From positions 620,001 to 684,000 of the forward strand of contig NC_016477.1 in the NCBI RefSeq assembly GCF_000226095.1: 64,000 nt of DNA. Reading direction: 5' to 3'. A program made the position numbers and the translations under genes. The notes beneath the pieces were generated by a model that saw only the letters and a list, made by a program, of their open reading frames with translations, ran no database searches and was not told the DNA's origin. Shown one piece after another: positions 25,101 to 37,055 of this stretch (position 1 is its first letter; each line of letters begins with the position of its first letter). This DNA is from Thermothelomyces thermophilus ATCC 42464. Its lineage: Eukaryota; Ascomycota; Sordariomycetes; Sordariales; Chaetomiaceae.

Positions 25101-26156
25101 CGTCAAGCTGTTCTCAGACCTTCTGGGCGAGGGGTGCGATGATTATACAACCACTGCTCGGGGCGACGTCGGGTCTCACGTTCGATTTGCAGCGATCAGG
25201 GCGACCAGGTCACTGTGGGAGAAGCTGGACGACGATATCGAGACCAAGGGGCAACTGATTTCGACGCTGTTTTTGCGCATACTGCGACTGGCGGCGGAAA
25301 AGTTGGATAGAGTCAGGGCTGAGGCACAGGCAGCGCTTGCTGTCGTCCTGAAACCAACGTGAGTTGCACCCTGATATGGTGAAGAACGGCTGCTGATCAT
25401 ACCAGCCAAGCTGCCATGCTACGCAAGTCGACGTTTTCGTCCAAGGCATACTTTGTGTTCCTGCTCGATTTACTTGACCAGGATTGGCTGCACCCAGCTG
25501 TGTCCCCGGTGAAGGACGACGCAGAGAAATGGATGGATGCTCTGATGGCTGGCATCGTGTCGTCCGCCGACACGGGTAATGAGGAATTGGTCATTGCTAG
25601 CCGCGCGGCGCTGTGCGAATTTTGCGAGCGGTCGAGCGCCTCCCGAGATGCCGTATGCACCGCTCTAGGCCGGAACCTGAAGGCCTGGCAGGGAACAGAC
25701 CGGGTACTCGTTCCGACGCTTGAAGTGGTGGCCTTCCTGTTTCATGTCGGCGTCTTTGCCGAGTGTTCCGGGGTCAATTACAAGAGCCTATGCCTGCAGG
25801 TTCAGAAGGCATGCTACAAGACCGGCAACGTCCGCAAAATCGAAGCATGCATCAGGGTTTACGGGGCGGTTGCGGCACTCGGGTGGGAGGCTCAACCCGT
25901 CTCGTCCGCCGCTGCCGTCTGCGGCAGCGATGACCTGCTGAAGAAACGAGAGGAAGGCATTCGAGAGGCTCGCGCGCGCCTTGGCGCCCTCATGTTCCAC
26001 CCGTGGCCACGGGTGAGAAGCACGGTAGTCGACGAGCTCTGGATTCTTTACCGTGACGAGACCGTTGCCCAAACGCTCAGGAGCGTCAATTGGGGGAGCG
26101 CCGAGAAGGCAAAGATCAAGACGGTGGTGGACGCCCTGGGGCTGGCATCGGCATAG
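22141..26156 (+). CDS. Tubulin-folding cofactor D (TBCD/Alp1/Cin1)
   Basis: Large HEAT/armadillo-repeat cofactor that captures beta-tubulin and assembles alpha/beta dimers in the cytoplasm. Exons: 22141-22317, 22480-25358, 25406-26156, giving about 1268 aa with frame kept across both introns (162 and 47 nt). Diagnostic segments are DPFQELPQLLDPHLPKWLP, YTLCKIRGEKVIVRFLSNEA, WEERYVVLLWLSHLMLVPFD and many helical repeats such as DNDTPVRFAASKALSVITLK. A glutamine run (six Q, R, two Q; DNA 22628-22655) interrupts the N-terminal part. The start ATG follows an ACC context and opens MDAPEDDLDIKLQKIS. The intron 1 acceptor reads CAGAG|AAG: the downstream AG is required by frame. Confidence 0.93.
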
Positions 26157-29100
26157 GCTGGCTGACCGCTTCTTTGCGACGAATGGATGACATCCGACGG
26201 CGGCGAAAATGCGGCGGACGCAGGTCCGGGCCAATCGGGAAGAAGGGGCTGTGGATAGCTCTTCTGCTTAGCCATCGAAATTGACGGCCTGCCGTGTGCA
26301 CACTACACTACACTACACTAGGTACGCCTAAACAACAGGAGGAGAGTCCCCTCTCGAAGTGGAGAAAAGTGGAGGGGTGGAAAAAGAGGACACGTCGATA
26401 GAAACACATGGCAGCCCTGTCAATGCCTGTCAACGGCCTGACGCGGTGCCCCCCCGGATTGCGATCCGCTAGCCGGTCTGGCTCCTCCGACTCCAGAGAG
26501 CCTTTCCTTGTTGGTCCATGTCAGGTGTGTTGTTTCTTGGACCTTTCTGAGGACAAATTCCATTCGAGGTCCAGCCGCTTGCTAGGACTGTAAAGAAGGC
26601 GCGGATTGAATGTGGTTGTCAAACAATTGCAAAGTTGCCAGCTCGGCTAATGTTGTCGTGCCAGCGTTGCAGGAGGTTTTGCCTGTTGCGGCTGGAGTTT
26701 CAAGATTCGCGTCGTTCCGTGGTTCTCAAACCCTGGACGAAACGCAGTACGGATTACACTAGTACACTACGAATACATACACTACGAGAAACCAACCACA
26801 TGACATGCGAGACATGGTGGGGGTCTGCAAAAGCTGACAGCAGCCCAACGGCCGCCGCGAGCCGGCCCGGCGTCCAACGTTGGGCGAGGTCGCCGACTAA
26901 TATGGGATCGAGGTCGTACAGAGTGCGGGTGCGGGCATGGCCAGCCGATCCAACCCACTTCTTGGTCCCCGCCAGTTTGCCTTACGGAGTACCTTCTCTT
27001 GCATTTCCAGGCGCCGCGCCTGTTCGTTGGCGGGCAGCCGTGGGGACCACCTAACCATGGGAACAATTCATTCGCGCCTTCGATCAATCATTGGCAAACT
27101 TGGTCCGACCTCGGGGTCCCCACTGGGCTCCGCAAAGTGCCTTATGTATGTTATGTATGTACGGACGTACTGTGCAGTATGTAACAAGTGGTGTGGGCGC
27201 TCCAGGATGCATGCGAGCATGATCAATCAGATTAGTTAGGAAGTTAGATGAGAAACATGGGGCAACGAGCCGCGGCTAAGCTGGCCCCACAGTGATGGCT
27301 CGCGGACGTTTCCGGGCTGCACGCATATGCCAAGTAGCGGAGGGGCTTGTCAGACGGAGCAACTTCCCATTCTCTTGCGGAGAAGAGACATCACCAGCCT
27401 GGATGCGGGGCAGACAGGCAAGGCAAGGCAAGGCAAGGCGGGTATGCGGTGAAATGGGATAACTAGAGGTAGTATCAAACACTGGTAGTATGTACAGTGC
27501 AGTGCAGTGTAGTGTAGTGTAATTGACCCGTGCTGGCTAGCACTGCGAGTTCCGCTGACCTACCGTGGTGTGTGTAGTGTACGGATTATAACGCTCGGTA
27601 CACTACCCGTACGAAGCAGCTTTGTGGGTTGAAACCGGGGGTTGCTTTGGGCTTGCTAAAATTGGTCTGATCCAGGCCGTTTGCCCTACACCACTTGATC
27701 TACGGACTAGTGTATGGCAACTTGTGATCACGCATGGACATACATAACCCGTATATTAAGTTCATAGTTCTTGGACAGGAATGAAGAAACACAGATATTA
27801 CCACCTTGCCTGAGGTATATTCCGTACAGTCATGTGCTTTGGTCTGCGGAGTCGGGCGTGATGAGACATGCGAGACAAGCAGTTACAGGTGGGTTAATAC
27901 TGTGTAATCAACAACAGACGGGCCGTTTAACTAAAAAATAAAATAAAATAAAATAAAATAAAATAAAATAAAATCCAAGCTCTCGTTGGTCGCATAGACG
28001 ACCTTGTATTCCGTGCTTGCTGCAGGGATCTTCTCGGACAGCAACATGAAAGACGACGGACTTCTTGGCTCCGTTGAGTACCTCCGGTGGAAGAAGGCAG
28101 AACTTCTATGAGGTGTAGCTCCTCTGACGAAGACAGCTGAGGGTTTATACTGTATTTTTCAAGAAGTCATCCTGAGCTTTTCACGCCGATTTATCATGTA
28201 TTTGCGTAGGAGACAGCTCGGACATGCACGTAGAGGGAGTGTTGTTTCAGCACGCTGTGCTCTGCAGACGGACCGTGGGTGTTGTGATAACAGCCTGGGC
28301 AAGCCATTTCCTGCTTGTCTTGAACACACGATGTAGTGCAGCTTGACAAAGATGGGATTGCCTTGTATATACCGAATTACAAGTTCGCGGGGGAGGAAAG
28401 AGGCAGAGTCCGGCCAATATCAACGCCGTCAATAGTCAATATAGGGAGAACAATAAACCGTGGACCAAGGTGGACACGGCCGGTTCGATTGGATCGTATT
28501 CTGTCAAATAAACGACAAGCAGCCTCAAGGCGAATGCACTCTCCAGTTACACGGCGTTGAGACCACCCACCATATATGTACTCTGTACGTACATAAGTAT
28601 GTACATCCTCGTCTTAAAAGCTGCGGAACTGGTCGCTGCGCGGAGATCGGGATCGTGTTTCGTTCGTGCGATCCGGAGATAGTGTGTGTAGGGTGTCGCC
28701 GCCATGCGCGGCCCGAGCCACGTCGAAAACGGCCACTAGCCAGGGCCCCAGAGCTTTCCCGTTCATCGTGCCGCCGGCTGTCGAGCCGTCCTGTGGTGGA
28801 TATGCATACCCTATGCCAAGATACCTTAAGTATGGCATGTGTAAATACCATATGGCACTGCACTCTGTATGTGGTATATCACCGCCGGAGCTGATGCCAC
28901 GTCCTCCTCTTCTCGGCGTCGGGGCACTTTTGACGTTGTGCGCCTCGTTTGAGACTTCCATCGTCTGCTCGATCTATTGTTTCGTCCCGCGACATGGAAA
29001 TCGTGGCCGAGCGAGCTTCATAGATTCGTTCACTGTGCGAGTCCTGCCGCCCAGCAAAAAAAAGGTTGCTGATGAGAGTTGAAGTTGCCACCAACCAATT

Positions 29101-30737
29101 ACTCGAGTTCCGAGACACCTACTTACAACAAACAACAGAGGGCGGAGTAAACGCCGAATCGAGCAACTCCTTTCCCGCACCATGCAGATGGCCAGCCCCC
29201 CCTTCCTTCCCTCCTCTCCACCACCACCACCACCACCTCCTCCTCCTGCTGCTGCTGCCACTGCTGCTGTCTCCTGCAGCCGAAAGGTTAACCCACGCTC
29301 TGCTGACAATTGCAGACCGCCTCTAAATGGCCTGCTTCTGGTGTCGCACATCTTTTCCTTTCCTTTTGGGCAGAGCTCCCAAATTGTCGTGCACACCGAA
29401 TGCACGTACTGTACATAAGGTATGTATGTACATACACAGAAAGAAACTAAGCACTGTACATGTACATATATACACATATAACCGATAGGCGAAAGTCTGA
29501 GTTCGAGCATCATCTCCGGGTTGGTCGGCCGGGACGCTGCAGGTGGACGAATTGGCTACCGAGCGGTTACAGCAAGCTGCTTCTCGCCTGCGAAAAGTAT
29601 CGGTAACGAGCAAGTCAAAAAAAAAAAAAAAATACGACAGTACTTCTTGCCCAAGGTTAGTGTATGTATGTATGTACATACACTACATACATACAACACA
29701 GGTCAGCGGCCGGGCTTGGTGGTCCCCTCTTTTAGTCGTTTTACGCTGTCGTGATCGGCATGCGACAGCATGCAGGGTGCGGAACCAAGCCGCTGCTGAT
29801 TGCCAGAGTGGAGCGGCCTTGTTCCTCTTTTTGTTGGTTCTGTTTTGTCGGGTACTCCGTACTGATGAACTGGTTATAGGCGGAGATGTCCGCGTTTGCC
29901 CACTCGCCCACTCCCGATATCCGCCCCAAGGCTCGAATTGGTTTGAGCTCAACCCGGAACCTTCAAAAGTCATCATCTGAGCAAGCCCCACTCAATGGGG
30001 GGGTGGGGAGGAAAAACGTGGTAGAGCCCGCCGACGGTCCCTTTTACAAGCGTCCGCTCTGTTCCTTCCCTACAAGTAACCACACTACATACATACACTC
30101 GGCAAGGGCAGGTCCATTCTAGCCGGCCTTAGCTGCTGATCCAAACCCGCTCGTGGGCGCTAGCACACTGGGCCGCACCCTCGCCGCAATCAATTCCACG
30201 CGAACGGCAAGGGCTCCCGAAAGGCCCCCGTCCTGGTTCTTTTCCGAGCAGTTACCAACTCAAAACAAAAGTCTTGCGATCTCGCCGACACCTCACACCA
30301 CCACCCGGACTACATACACGTCCGAATCGCAACGGGAGAACGCAGAATATCTTGACAGCTTGAGCGTTATTTCCTGCCATCGACCTTTTCCATTCCCCGG
30401 CTACGTTCTGCACCAGTTCTTCCAAGGCGGTCATCCATCAATCTCGGCATTTCCTGGGTGGATTTGCAGTGTTTTGGGAGCTTGACGTTGGCACCCTAGA
30501 ACGAGGTCAACACACGCGTCCGAACACAGCAGCTTGCAAAAAGTCTCCCCGGGCGTTGCGAACTCGTTGCTCTGGCCCGCTGCATCAGAGCACCGGGCAC
30601 ATTCGCCGACAGCTTCAGCCGACCGACGTGTTCGCGTCAGGTGCGTGCTCGCCTGGCGACGCACGCACCCGCTGCCCAAGACGGCACACTCGACGTGGGG
30701 CTCCCCTCTTACCGGAGAGGAGGAGGAGGATCTCGCC
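26157..30737. other. Repeat-rich spacer (about 4.6 kb)
   Basis: No supported gene. It holds CACTA/TAGTG runs (26300-26322 and 27494-27525), a GGCAA run (27416-27437), an (AAAAT)n tract (27933-27974), GTATGTAC/GTACATAC clusters (27144-27185, 28577-28605, 29407-29480, 29661-29698, 30085) and a 16-A run at 29617-29632. The last few hundred bases should be the promoter and leader of the gene at 30738. Confidence 0.5.
27933..27974. repeat. (AAAAT)n pentanucleotide microsatellite
   Basis: About eight near-perfect tandem copies of AAAAT in a non-coding stretch. Confidence 0.95.
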
Positions 30738-32153
30738 ATGGAAGCCCTCAAGCACCTGATTAACAACGTGCCAGACTGGCTGAAGAAGCTCGACGAGCTC
30801 AACGGCCAGATCGAGCAGCGCCAGATCGAGCTGGCCAGACTGACGGAGGAGAACAACAAGACAAACTCTCCAGACGGCCCCTCGTCGTCTGGCGGCCCGA
30901 AGTCGGTGCGAAATAGAGGCTCGACCGAGTCACTCAGGCCGCGCGATGAGCCCGCAGCACACCCTGCCGACTCGCGACCGCAGCCCGGTGCCGGGGAAGC
31001 CGCCGGGACGCCGGCGGCGGCAAACGACGGCAACGAGCAGCCAGCCCCTTCCAGCCCGTCCGAGTCGCAGTCGCCATCCGAAATCCAACGGCAGACGAGC
31101 CAGGTGCGCGCCGCCGGCCAGGCACGCGCACGCGCGATGCTCCGCAAACGGCAACGTACCGATTCCGTCATCAGCGCCGAGGGCGCAACACCCAAGTACC
31201 GATCCCGCAGCATGATTATCGTCTACTACGACAGTTACGTGCAGCTGTTCTTTGAGGAGCTGGTCAAGTTCGTCAGTGGGGGACGCAACATGATGCGCAA
31301 GGCTAAGATGGCGGCCAAGGTGGCCCAGATCAAGCGTCTAGCCGAGCTCGAGACGCCCGACGAGCAGGATGACGCGCCCTCTACCACTACGACGACAACG
31401 ACAACGACAGCGGCAGCGGTGCCGCCGCTGCCGACGACGACGACGACGACAGCAACAGGAATTATAGAAGTCGACAACCCGATCACTCCCGCCCCCGCAG
31501 AGCCAGCCCCATCCTCCCAACCCATCGAGGCGGCCGAAGAGAACAAGCCAGCCATGCACTATGTCAGCACGCGCCGCATGGGCGCCGGCCCGGGCGGCCG
31601 GGCGATGCGAGCCAACATGTACGGGCGGGTGGGCGCTGGCGGCCGGGTGATGCGCGCCGGCGCTGGTCCCGCCCCCATGCTCGGGGCAGACGGCAAGGAC
31701 GCGGCGCCGGACGTCTACGACGAGCTGGACAAAGGATTGGAATACGTACAGAGCATGTGCGAGCACGCGGCGCACCAGTTCCTGCGCGACGGTGAGTGCG
31801 GTGAGGAGGTGGCCAACATCAAGCGCCGGCTGGCCGAGACCAAGGAGCTTGCCGACAAGGAGATGGAGCGCATCCGGCGCGAGGAGCCCGAGGCGCTGTT
31901 GAAGCACGGCGAGAATGATGCCACCCATGGCAGGAGCTATCGACCGCAGTCCATGCGCAAGGCTGCTGGTAAGCCGTCTAGTTCAGCGGCCGGGGCCGGG
32001 CCTGAGGCCGGGGCTGCGCCGTCGCTGGCACCCGCTCCCGTGCTGGTCCCGGCTGAACCGACGGGCCCGCTGGAGGTAGATGAAGGAGTCGATGACGTGG
32101 ATAAGGAAGAAGCGCCCAAGTTGGTGTGGAGGAGCACGCGGATGATGCGTTGA
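30738..32153 (+). CDS. Conserved fungal coiled-coil protein of unknown function (471 aa)
   Basis: Single-exon gene. The ATG at 30738 (GCCATGG, strong context) was preferred because the in-frame extension upstream is leader-like in composition. The N-terminus is a predicted amphipathic coiled coil (EALKHLINNVPDWLKKLDEL). A Ser/Pro/Gln-rich linker follows, then a conserved-looking core, IIVYYDSYVQLFFEELVKFV, trailed by basic helices. Next come a poly-Thr tract encoded by ACG/ACC repeats (about 31382-31452), a Gly/Arg/Met-rich part (STRRMGAGPGGRAMRANMYG), and a second helical Glu/Lys-rich segment (DVYDELDKGLEYVQSMCEHA). I do not recognise a named family, though its modular, clearly coding character and clean ends make it a real gene. 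Confidence 0.8.
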   Translation: MEALKHLINNVPDWLKKLDELNGQIEQRQIELARLTEENNKTNSPDGPSSSGGPKSVRNRGSTESLRPRDEPAAHPADSRPQPGAGEAAGTPAAANDGNEQPAPSSPSESQSPSEIQRQTSQVRAAGQARARAMLRKRQRTDSVISAEGATPKYRSRSMIIVYYDSYVQLFFEELVKFVSGGRNMMRKAKMAAKVAQIKRLAELETPDEQDDAPSTTTTTTTTTAAAVPPLPTTTTTTATGIIEVDNPITPAPAEPAPSSQPIEAAEENKPAMHYVSTRRMGAGPGGRAMRANMYGRVGAGGRVMRAGAGPAPMLGADGKDAAPDVYDELDKGLEYVQSMCEHAAHQFLRDGECGEEVANIKRRLAETKELADKEMERIRREEPEALLKHGENDATHGRSYRPQSMRKAAGKPSSSAAGAGPEAGAAPSLAPAPVLVPAEPTGPLEVDEGVDDVDKEEAPKLVWRSTRMMR

Positions 32154-33249
32154 TGTGTTGAGGGGCTTTGAGGAGGAGGGGTGGGGTTGTGTTCGCAGGA
32201 GCGGAGAGTTTCCCTTCTGGGGAGATTATGCCGGCGGCCGTGGACGATGCGGGTGTTTCCCTCGCGAGTGTCCGTCGGGTCTGTGTTGCCTAGCACAAGC
32301 GGACGGTTACTCCCTGCATCGTACGGCATGGCGATTTCCCTCACTGGCGGGAACGTGAGTGGCAGGTATGCTTGTGCTCCATAAGAGCGCGGGCCCGCAT
32401 CCGGACGGGACATCTCGGCAATCGACGTTTTCTTTTATCTATCAAGACATAGCAAGCAAGCGAGCAAGCGAGCACATTCATCATACGCGGGTGGGGAGCA
32501 GGTTTGGATCACATTTGCGCACATATTTTCAGGAGGGTGCATTCTTTATGGTGTGGCCGGGCTAACAAAAGCCGGCCGGGAAAATAACGGGTTAAACATT
32601 TGCGTGGGCTCAAAAAAAAAAAAAGGAAGGGGGGGGAGGGGGAGGGGAAGGTGTTCTAGTTGTTTGCAGCGGAGATGGATACCACGGGATCTAACACGTT
32701 GCTTGGTCACCAAATACTTCCTACATAGTCTAATTCTCGCAAATACACTGTGGGCGTTGCTGGATTCAACATGACAGTGAGACGCTTTCCAGGCTCTATG
32801 TCTGGCTGACAGCTCTACAGAGCACATCCGTACACATTAGTGGGCCAAGTTTGCGCAAGCAACAAGACAAAAGAATACCGAGCGTCGATGGGCACCCACA
32901 CCAGGTCACGCCTCGTAACCAACATGCGATCTAGAAGCTGCCGATGCAACCCCCGGGGGGGGGGAGGGGACCGGACATGAGGCCGGCAAAAGGGCTCCCG
33001 AGGGGACCGAGCTCCCCGGCGTTGCAGCCGATTTGTATGTATGTAGGTTGTCCGTTCGCCCTACCTACTACATACATAAACGACTGCTGCAAGTAAGGTA
33101 CTTGGTGGTGTAGCAACACCAAACCCTAGCCGGGCCGAATACACTCCTGACACGTCAGAGCCCTTCGATCGATGTCTGGTGCGTACCCTTCAAAGTTTGT
33201 ATGTTCCTGTACTAATAGTTTATGTTTGTTCGTACGTGATGTTACACAT

Positions 33250-33253
<4 letters not shown>

Positions 33254-33325
<72 letters not shown>
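33254..33325. repeat. Compound (CA)n(TA)n microsatellite
   Basis: About 50 bases of CA dinucleotides followed by about 20 bases of TA dinucleotides. The long open frames crossing it on both strands are a by-product of the repeat. Confidence 0.95.
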
Positions 33326-33939
33326 GTGTATATAATACAAGACTCTTTTCTTTCCCCCCAGAACTTCTCTACGTCGTAGGTGCCTCCCAGTCTATCAAGT
33401 TAGCCGTCCCACCCACAGGAGTACTCTGTGACAGCATCGAACTGTTAACAAATTGCCGAGGGTACGGCTTAGGCAACAAACCATCGTGTTACTTGTGCTG
33501 TGTGTATAAGGTATGCATGCCTGTACGCAGGGACTTCATGTATGTACTGCACAGTCCATACATGTAGGTAGGTATTAAGTAGTGTCTCCTCTCCCTCACC
33601 GCCTCCCCCGATCGCCTCGACGGCAGAGGCTCCGTTTGGTTAGGTATCCAGAGACCAACAACCTACCGTATGCAAGCTCCCTTTTGAACTGTCCATGCGC
33701 CTGCTCTTCCCCCCGTCGCCCCTTCCTTGTTGACAACAGGCTTCGAACTCCAACGGGGGACTGGGGACGTTTTCTGTATCACGGATGCGGAAGGAGTAAC
33801 CAACCAGGAGGCGGCTCTGTAGGGAGTACTACAGTAGTGTAGGTAGTGTATGTATGTAGCATACGGAGCGCTTTGTCATCTGTCCGGGGTTCGCGTAGTG
33901 TACGCATTCCCCTTGGATCGAAACCCCACGTAAGGTACT

Positions 33940-33957
33940 CCCCCCCCCCCCCCCCCC
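33940..33957. repeat. Poly-C homopolymer (18 C)
   Basis: Eighteen consecutive C in non-coding DNA. The exact length of such a run is unreliable in an assembly. Confidence 0.95.
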
Positions 33958-34912
33958 AAAACCAAACGGCCTCGGTCCCGGTGTCCGGACGACCGCCGCG
34001 TTCAGCCCTCCGGGTGTCCTCCCCGGCCGGTGATCATCCCCCTCTTGACATGTGTTCCCGTTAACCCCTTCGTCCGGTGCCGGCGTGCCGAGGCAGGCTA
34101 GTGTAGTGTACTCTTTTGCACGTGGCAGATCGATGTGTGTGTGTGTGTGTGTGTGTTTGTGTAAACATTTTGGTGTAGCGTAGCGCATGTGTATGTACGT
34201 ATGTACACATCACATTATCGACTGGTAACGCGGTGGTCTACAGATGCACTATGACTACAAACACCAAAGGCAATCTTTCCCTTTGATTCCTGTCTCCCTC
34301 ATCTCGCCGCCTTCGGGGGTTAGGTGCAGCGGGGTGTGCTGATTATGTTGCCCGTGGCTGCCGCTCGAAATGTTTGCCGTGAGAACCGTCCTCTGTTCAA
34401 ATGTCGAAAAAGGAACGACGCCAATGGGCAGTGAAATCTTGCTATAGAGTAGTTATCTCGACGTTCTTGATACCGTTACCATGCCAGAAATCCAAGTGAA
34501 ACCGCACATACAATTTTATCACAATAGAAGCCGATTTTCATTCTTGCGCGTGCAATCCGTGAATTTTACTCGGCTCTCAAGCTGAGCCGAGGCGCTCTGG
34601 TCCACGCTTTCGACACTTCTCCCGCCGTTGGGAATGCTGGGAATGGTGGACACTCCATAGCAAGGATTGCTAGGGTATCCGTTGAGGCTTACATCGGTCA
34701 GCCCTGTGGCGCCTTTACGCGAAGTCCCTGTGCGTGCCAAGCGTGGAGTAACCGCACCGCGCGACAAGGCGGGGTGTTGATTGCGGGGCAATTCAGTCGG
34801 GCTCGAGTCTCGGGCGGGCTTTCTTCGGACGACGAACTGACCATCAAACAAAATCGTGTACTTGTACCCAGTACAGAAGTCCAAGAAAAGCCAAAGCCGG
34901 TCCAGAACCACC

Positions 34913-36008
34913 ATGAGCGAGAGCGAAGCAAACGCGGAGGCACTCGTGCCGAAATTCAAATTCGAGCGGCTGCTCAACCAAGGTAACTCCTGACACAAAA
35001 TGACAGAGGAAAAAAAGGGAGAGGGAGAAAACGAGAAGGAAAAGAGAAAAAGAAACACAACGGCGGGCCTGGGTCGACGAATGTACTGACGAGGGGCGGG
35101 CAGACCAAGCGGGTCGCCGGTCGTCTATGCTCGGCACCATCGACGGCCAGCCGGCGCTGTTGATCCTCGAGCGCGCGCCGTTCCCAAGTTCGGCCGACTA
35201 CCTCGGTTCGGTGCCAGCCAGCCTCCGCGCCATCAGGAACCTCGGCGCCAACGACATCTACCACTGGTACTTGGCCAACAGCGGTCCCGTCAGCGGCGCC
35301 GACAGCCACGAGTTCGCCGACCTCAAGATCAACCTCATCTGGCCGTGCACAGAAAAGCACATCAAGAAATACAGCAGGCAGGGGGTGCGCTTCGTCACCG
35401 AGACGCCCGAGATCTACCGCGACCACGTCCGACCGTATATGCAAGCGCAGCGAGAGGCGGGCCGGCTGAACTGGGCATTCAACATCATCGAGGGCCGCAA
35501 GGAGGCCGAGGACGTCATCTACCGCACGCCCTATGGCGAGGACCCGGAGGAAGGGTTCCTCCTGCTGCCCGACCTCAACTGGGACCGCAAGACGCTCGAC
35601 GCGCTGCACCTGCTCGGGCTGGTGGAGCGGCGCGACCTCTGGAGCCTGCGCGACCTGCGAAAGAAGCACCTCCCTTGGCTGCGCCACATGAAGGCCAAGT
35701 TCCTCGATGCCACCACCAGCGTGTACCCATCTATCGAGCGCGACCAGCTCAAGCTCTACCTCCACTACCAGCCGACCTACTACCACCTGCACATCCACAT
35801 CGTCCACGTCGCCCTCGAGGCCGGCGCCACCCAGGCCACGGGTAAGGCCGTCGGGCTCGAGAGCATCATGTCCCAGCTCGAGACCATGGCTGGGGACGAC
35901 GAAGAAGCGGGCATGGATTCCGTCACGCTCTGCTACACCCTCGGCGAGGCCAGCGACCTGTGGGTGGACGTGTTCGAGCCGCTCAAGAGGACGAATACAG
36001 CTTCCTGA
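34913..36008 (+). CDS. Scavenger mRNA-decapping enzyme DcpS (HIT family)
   Basis: Hydrolyses residual m7GpppN cap structures left after 3'-to-5' mRNA decay. Exons 34913-34982 and 35104-36008 (121-nt intron, frame kept) give about 324 aa. The N-terminus MSESEANAEALVPKFKFERL fits the family's domain-swapped start. The hinge (IYHWYLANS, DLKINLIWPCTEKHIKKY) is followed by the C-terminal HIT domain with the histidine triad HLHIHIVHV, preceded by LYLHYQPTYYHLHIHIVHVA. The C-terminus (LGEASDLWVDVFEPLK) is typical of DcpS. The last 26 coding bases overlap, on the opposite strand, the end of the GILT-like gene. Confidence 0.95.
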
Positions 36009-37055
36009 TCGCGATGACCAGGTCGTTGACGCCCGGCCCGGACGGGCAGTCCTTCCACTGGCCGCCGTCGCGGATGCAGTAGATTTCGTTGTTGAGGCGC
36101 ACCGTGCAGCTCTTCGTTACGCCGACCTGGTTGGGGGGTTAGTGGGAGGGGGGAAAGAAATTAGGTTAGCACCATCGATGTTCCAGGATTTTCTGACGAT
36201 TGGTGGGGTGGGGGATAGATCATGTCGGATGTACGGCTCACAACATACCTCGGCTGAGCGCACCACGCTCTCTCTCAACAAGCCGACGCCAAACGCCCCG
36301 TTATCCCTGGTCGCGCATTCGTTGAGCTTGTCGAAATCGACGGCATGCTCGAGCGCGCAGTCCTCAATCAGGCTACGCTGGGGAATGAGTGTGTAGTCTC
36401 GCGTTAGGCACATGGTAAAGCCGAGGTACGTCTTCGGATCCGGGTAGAGATGCTGCGCGCAGAGCTCGATGATATTGCCGAGGCCTGTTGCGTGTCAGAT
36501 GCGGATAGCGCTGGCGTGGGTAGGTAGCTAGCAAAAACGTACACTCCTCTGGCCCGTGCTTGCAGCTCACTCCATCGTCCTCGTCGGTCGGCCTGTACGA
36601 GATGTACCGAGTGGGATGTGGTCAGCAAGGCCAGGCAAGAGCAAGAGGCTATGTGGGGTTGGGGCCCCTCAACAATGACGTACGTTCCGATATATGACAG
36701 GGTGAAGTTGACCTTGTCGTGAACCCTCTGCATCGTCGGCAGTACCAGCTCGCGGAGACAGTCCTGCAGCAACGTTAGGAAGATAACAAAGCGAGGCAGA
36801 GAGGACGGGAGGAAGGCGGCGAACCCTCGCGTCTGGACACTTGCTCATGATATGCGCCTCGAGCGGGACCAGCTTGTGAGCAATGATTGATTCTTGATTG
36901 CGGGTCAAGAAGACCGCGCCGGTCAGAGGCATTTGCGGCGTAAAGCAGAAGTATACCAGGGCAACGAATGCTAGGTAACCCGCCGCGAGGGCCAGGCGAA
37001 GGGGGCTGAGGCCGCGGCGCACCGGCGGCAACATCGGCGCTTGCTTTTCGTCCAT
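35983..37055 (-). CDS. GILT-like (gamma-interferon-inducible lysosomal thiol reductase family) protein
   Basis: Exons on the minus strand: 37055-36825, 36763-36684, 36592-36543, 36484-36249, 36126-35983; about 246 aa with phases consistent throughout. A signal-anchor helix lies near residues 19-38 (LRLALAAGYLAFVALVYFCF). The family signature CxHGxxECxGN is present as CKHGPEECLGNIIELC, followed by MCLTRDYTLIPQ and a C-terminal CTVRLNNEIYCIRDGGQWK. Animal GILT uses a CXXC active site at the start of the domain; here the equivalent segment is SKCPDAR/DC, with C73 and C79 five residues apart and an intron between them, so classical reductase activity is doubtful. Intron 1 would use a weak GTTCGC donor. 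The stop codon lies inside the DcpS reading frame on the other strand. Confidence 0.88.

Larger units (their letters stand above)
32154..34912. other. Repeat-rich spacer (about 2.8 kb)
   Basis: No gene supported. It contains a poly-A/G-rich patch at 32611-32650, a (CA)n(TA)n tract at about 33254-33325, an 18-C homopolymer (33940-33957), a (GT)n tract at about 34134-34156, and GTATGTAC-type motifs at 33035-33076, 33845 and 34188-34208. The last ~100 bases lead into the DcpS start. Confidence 0.5.

Noticed and set aside
33172-33567. 131-codon plus-strand frame crossing the (CA)n(TA)n tract
   Set aside because: Its length comes from the dinucleotide repeat, which encodes only His-Thr and Ile-Tyr alternation.
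34974-35807. 277-codon minus-strand open frame opposite DcpS
   Set aside because: It is the antisense shadow of a strongly biased GC3-rich coding exon; the plus strand carries the HIT motif.
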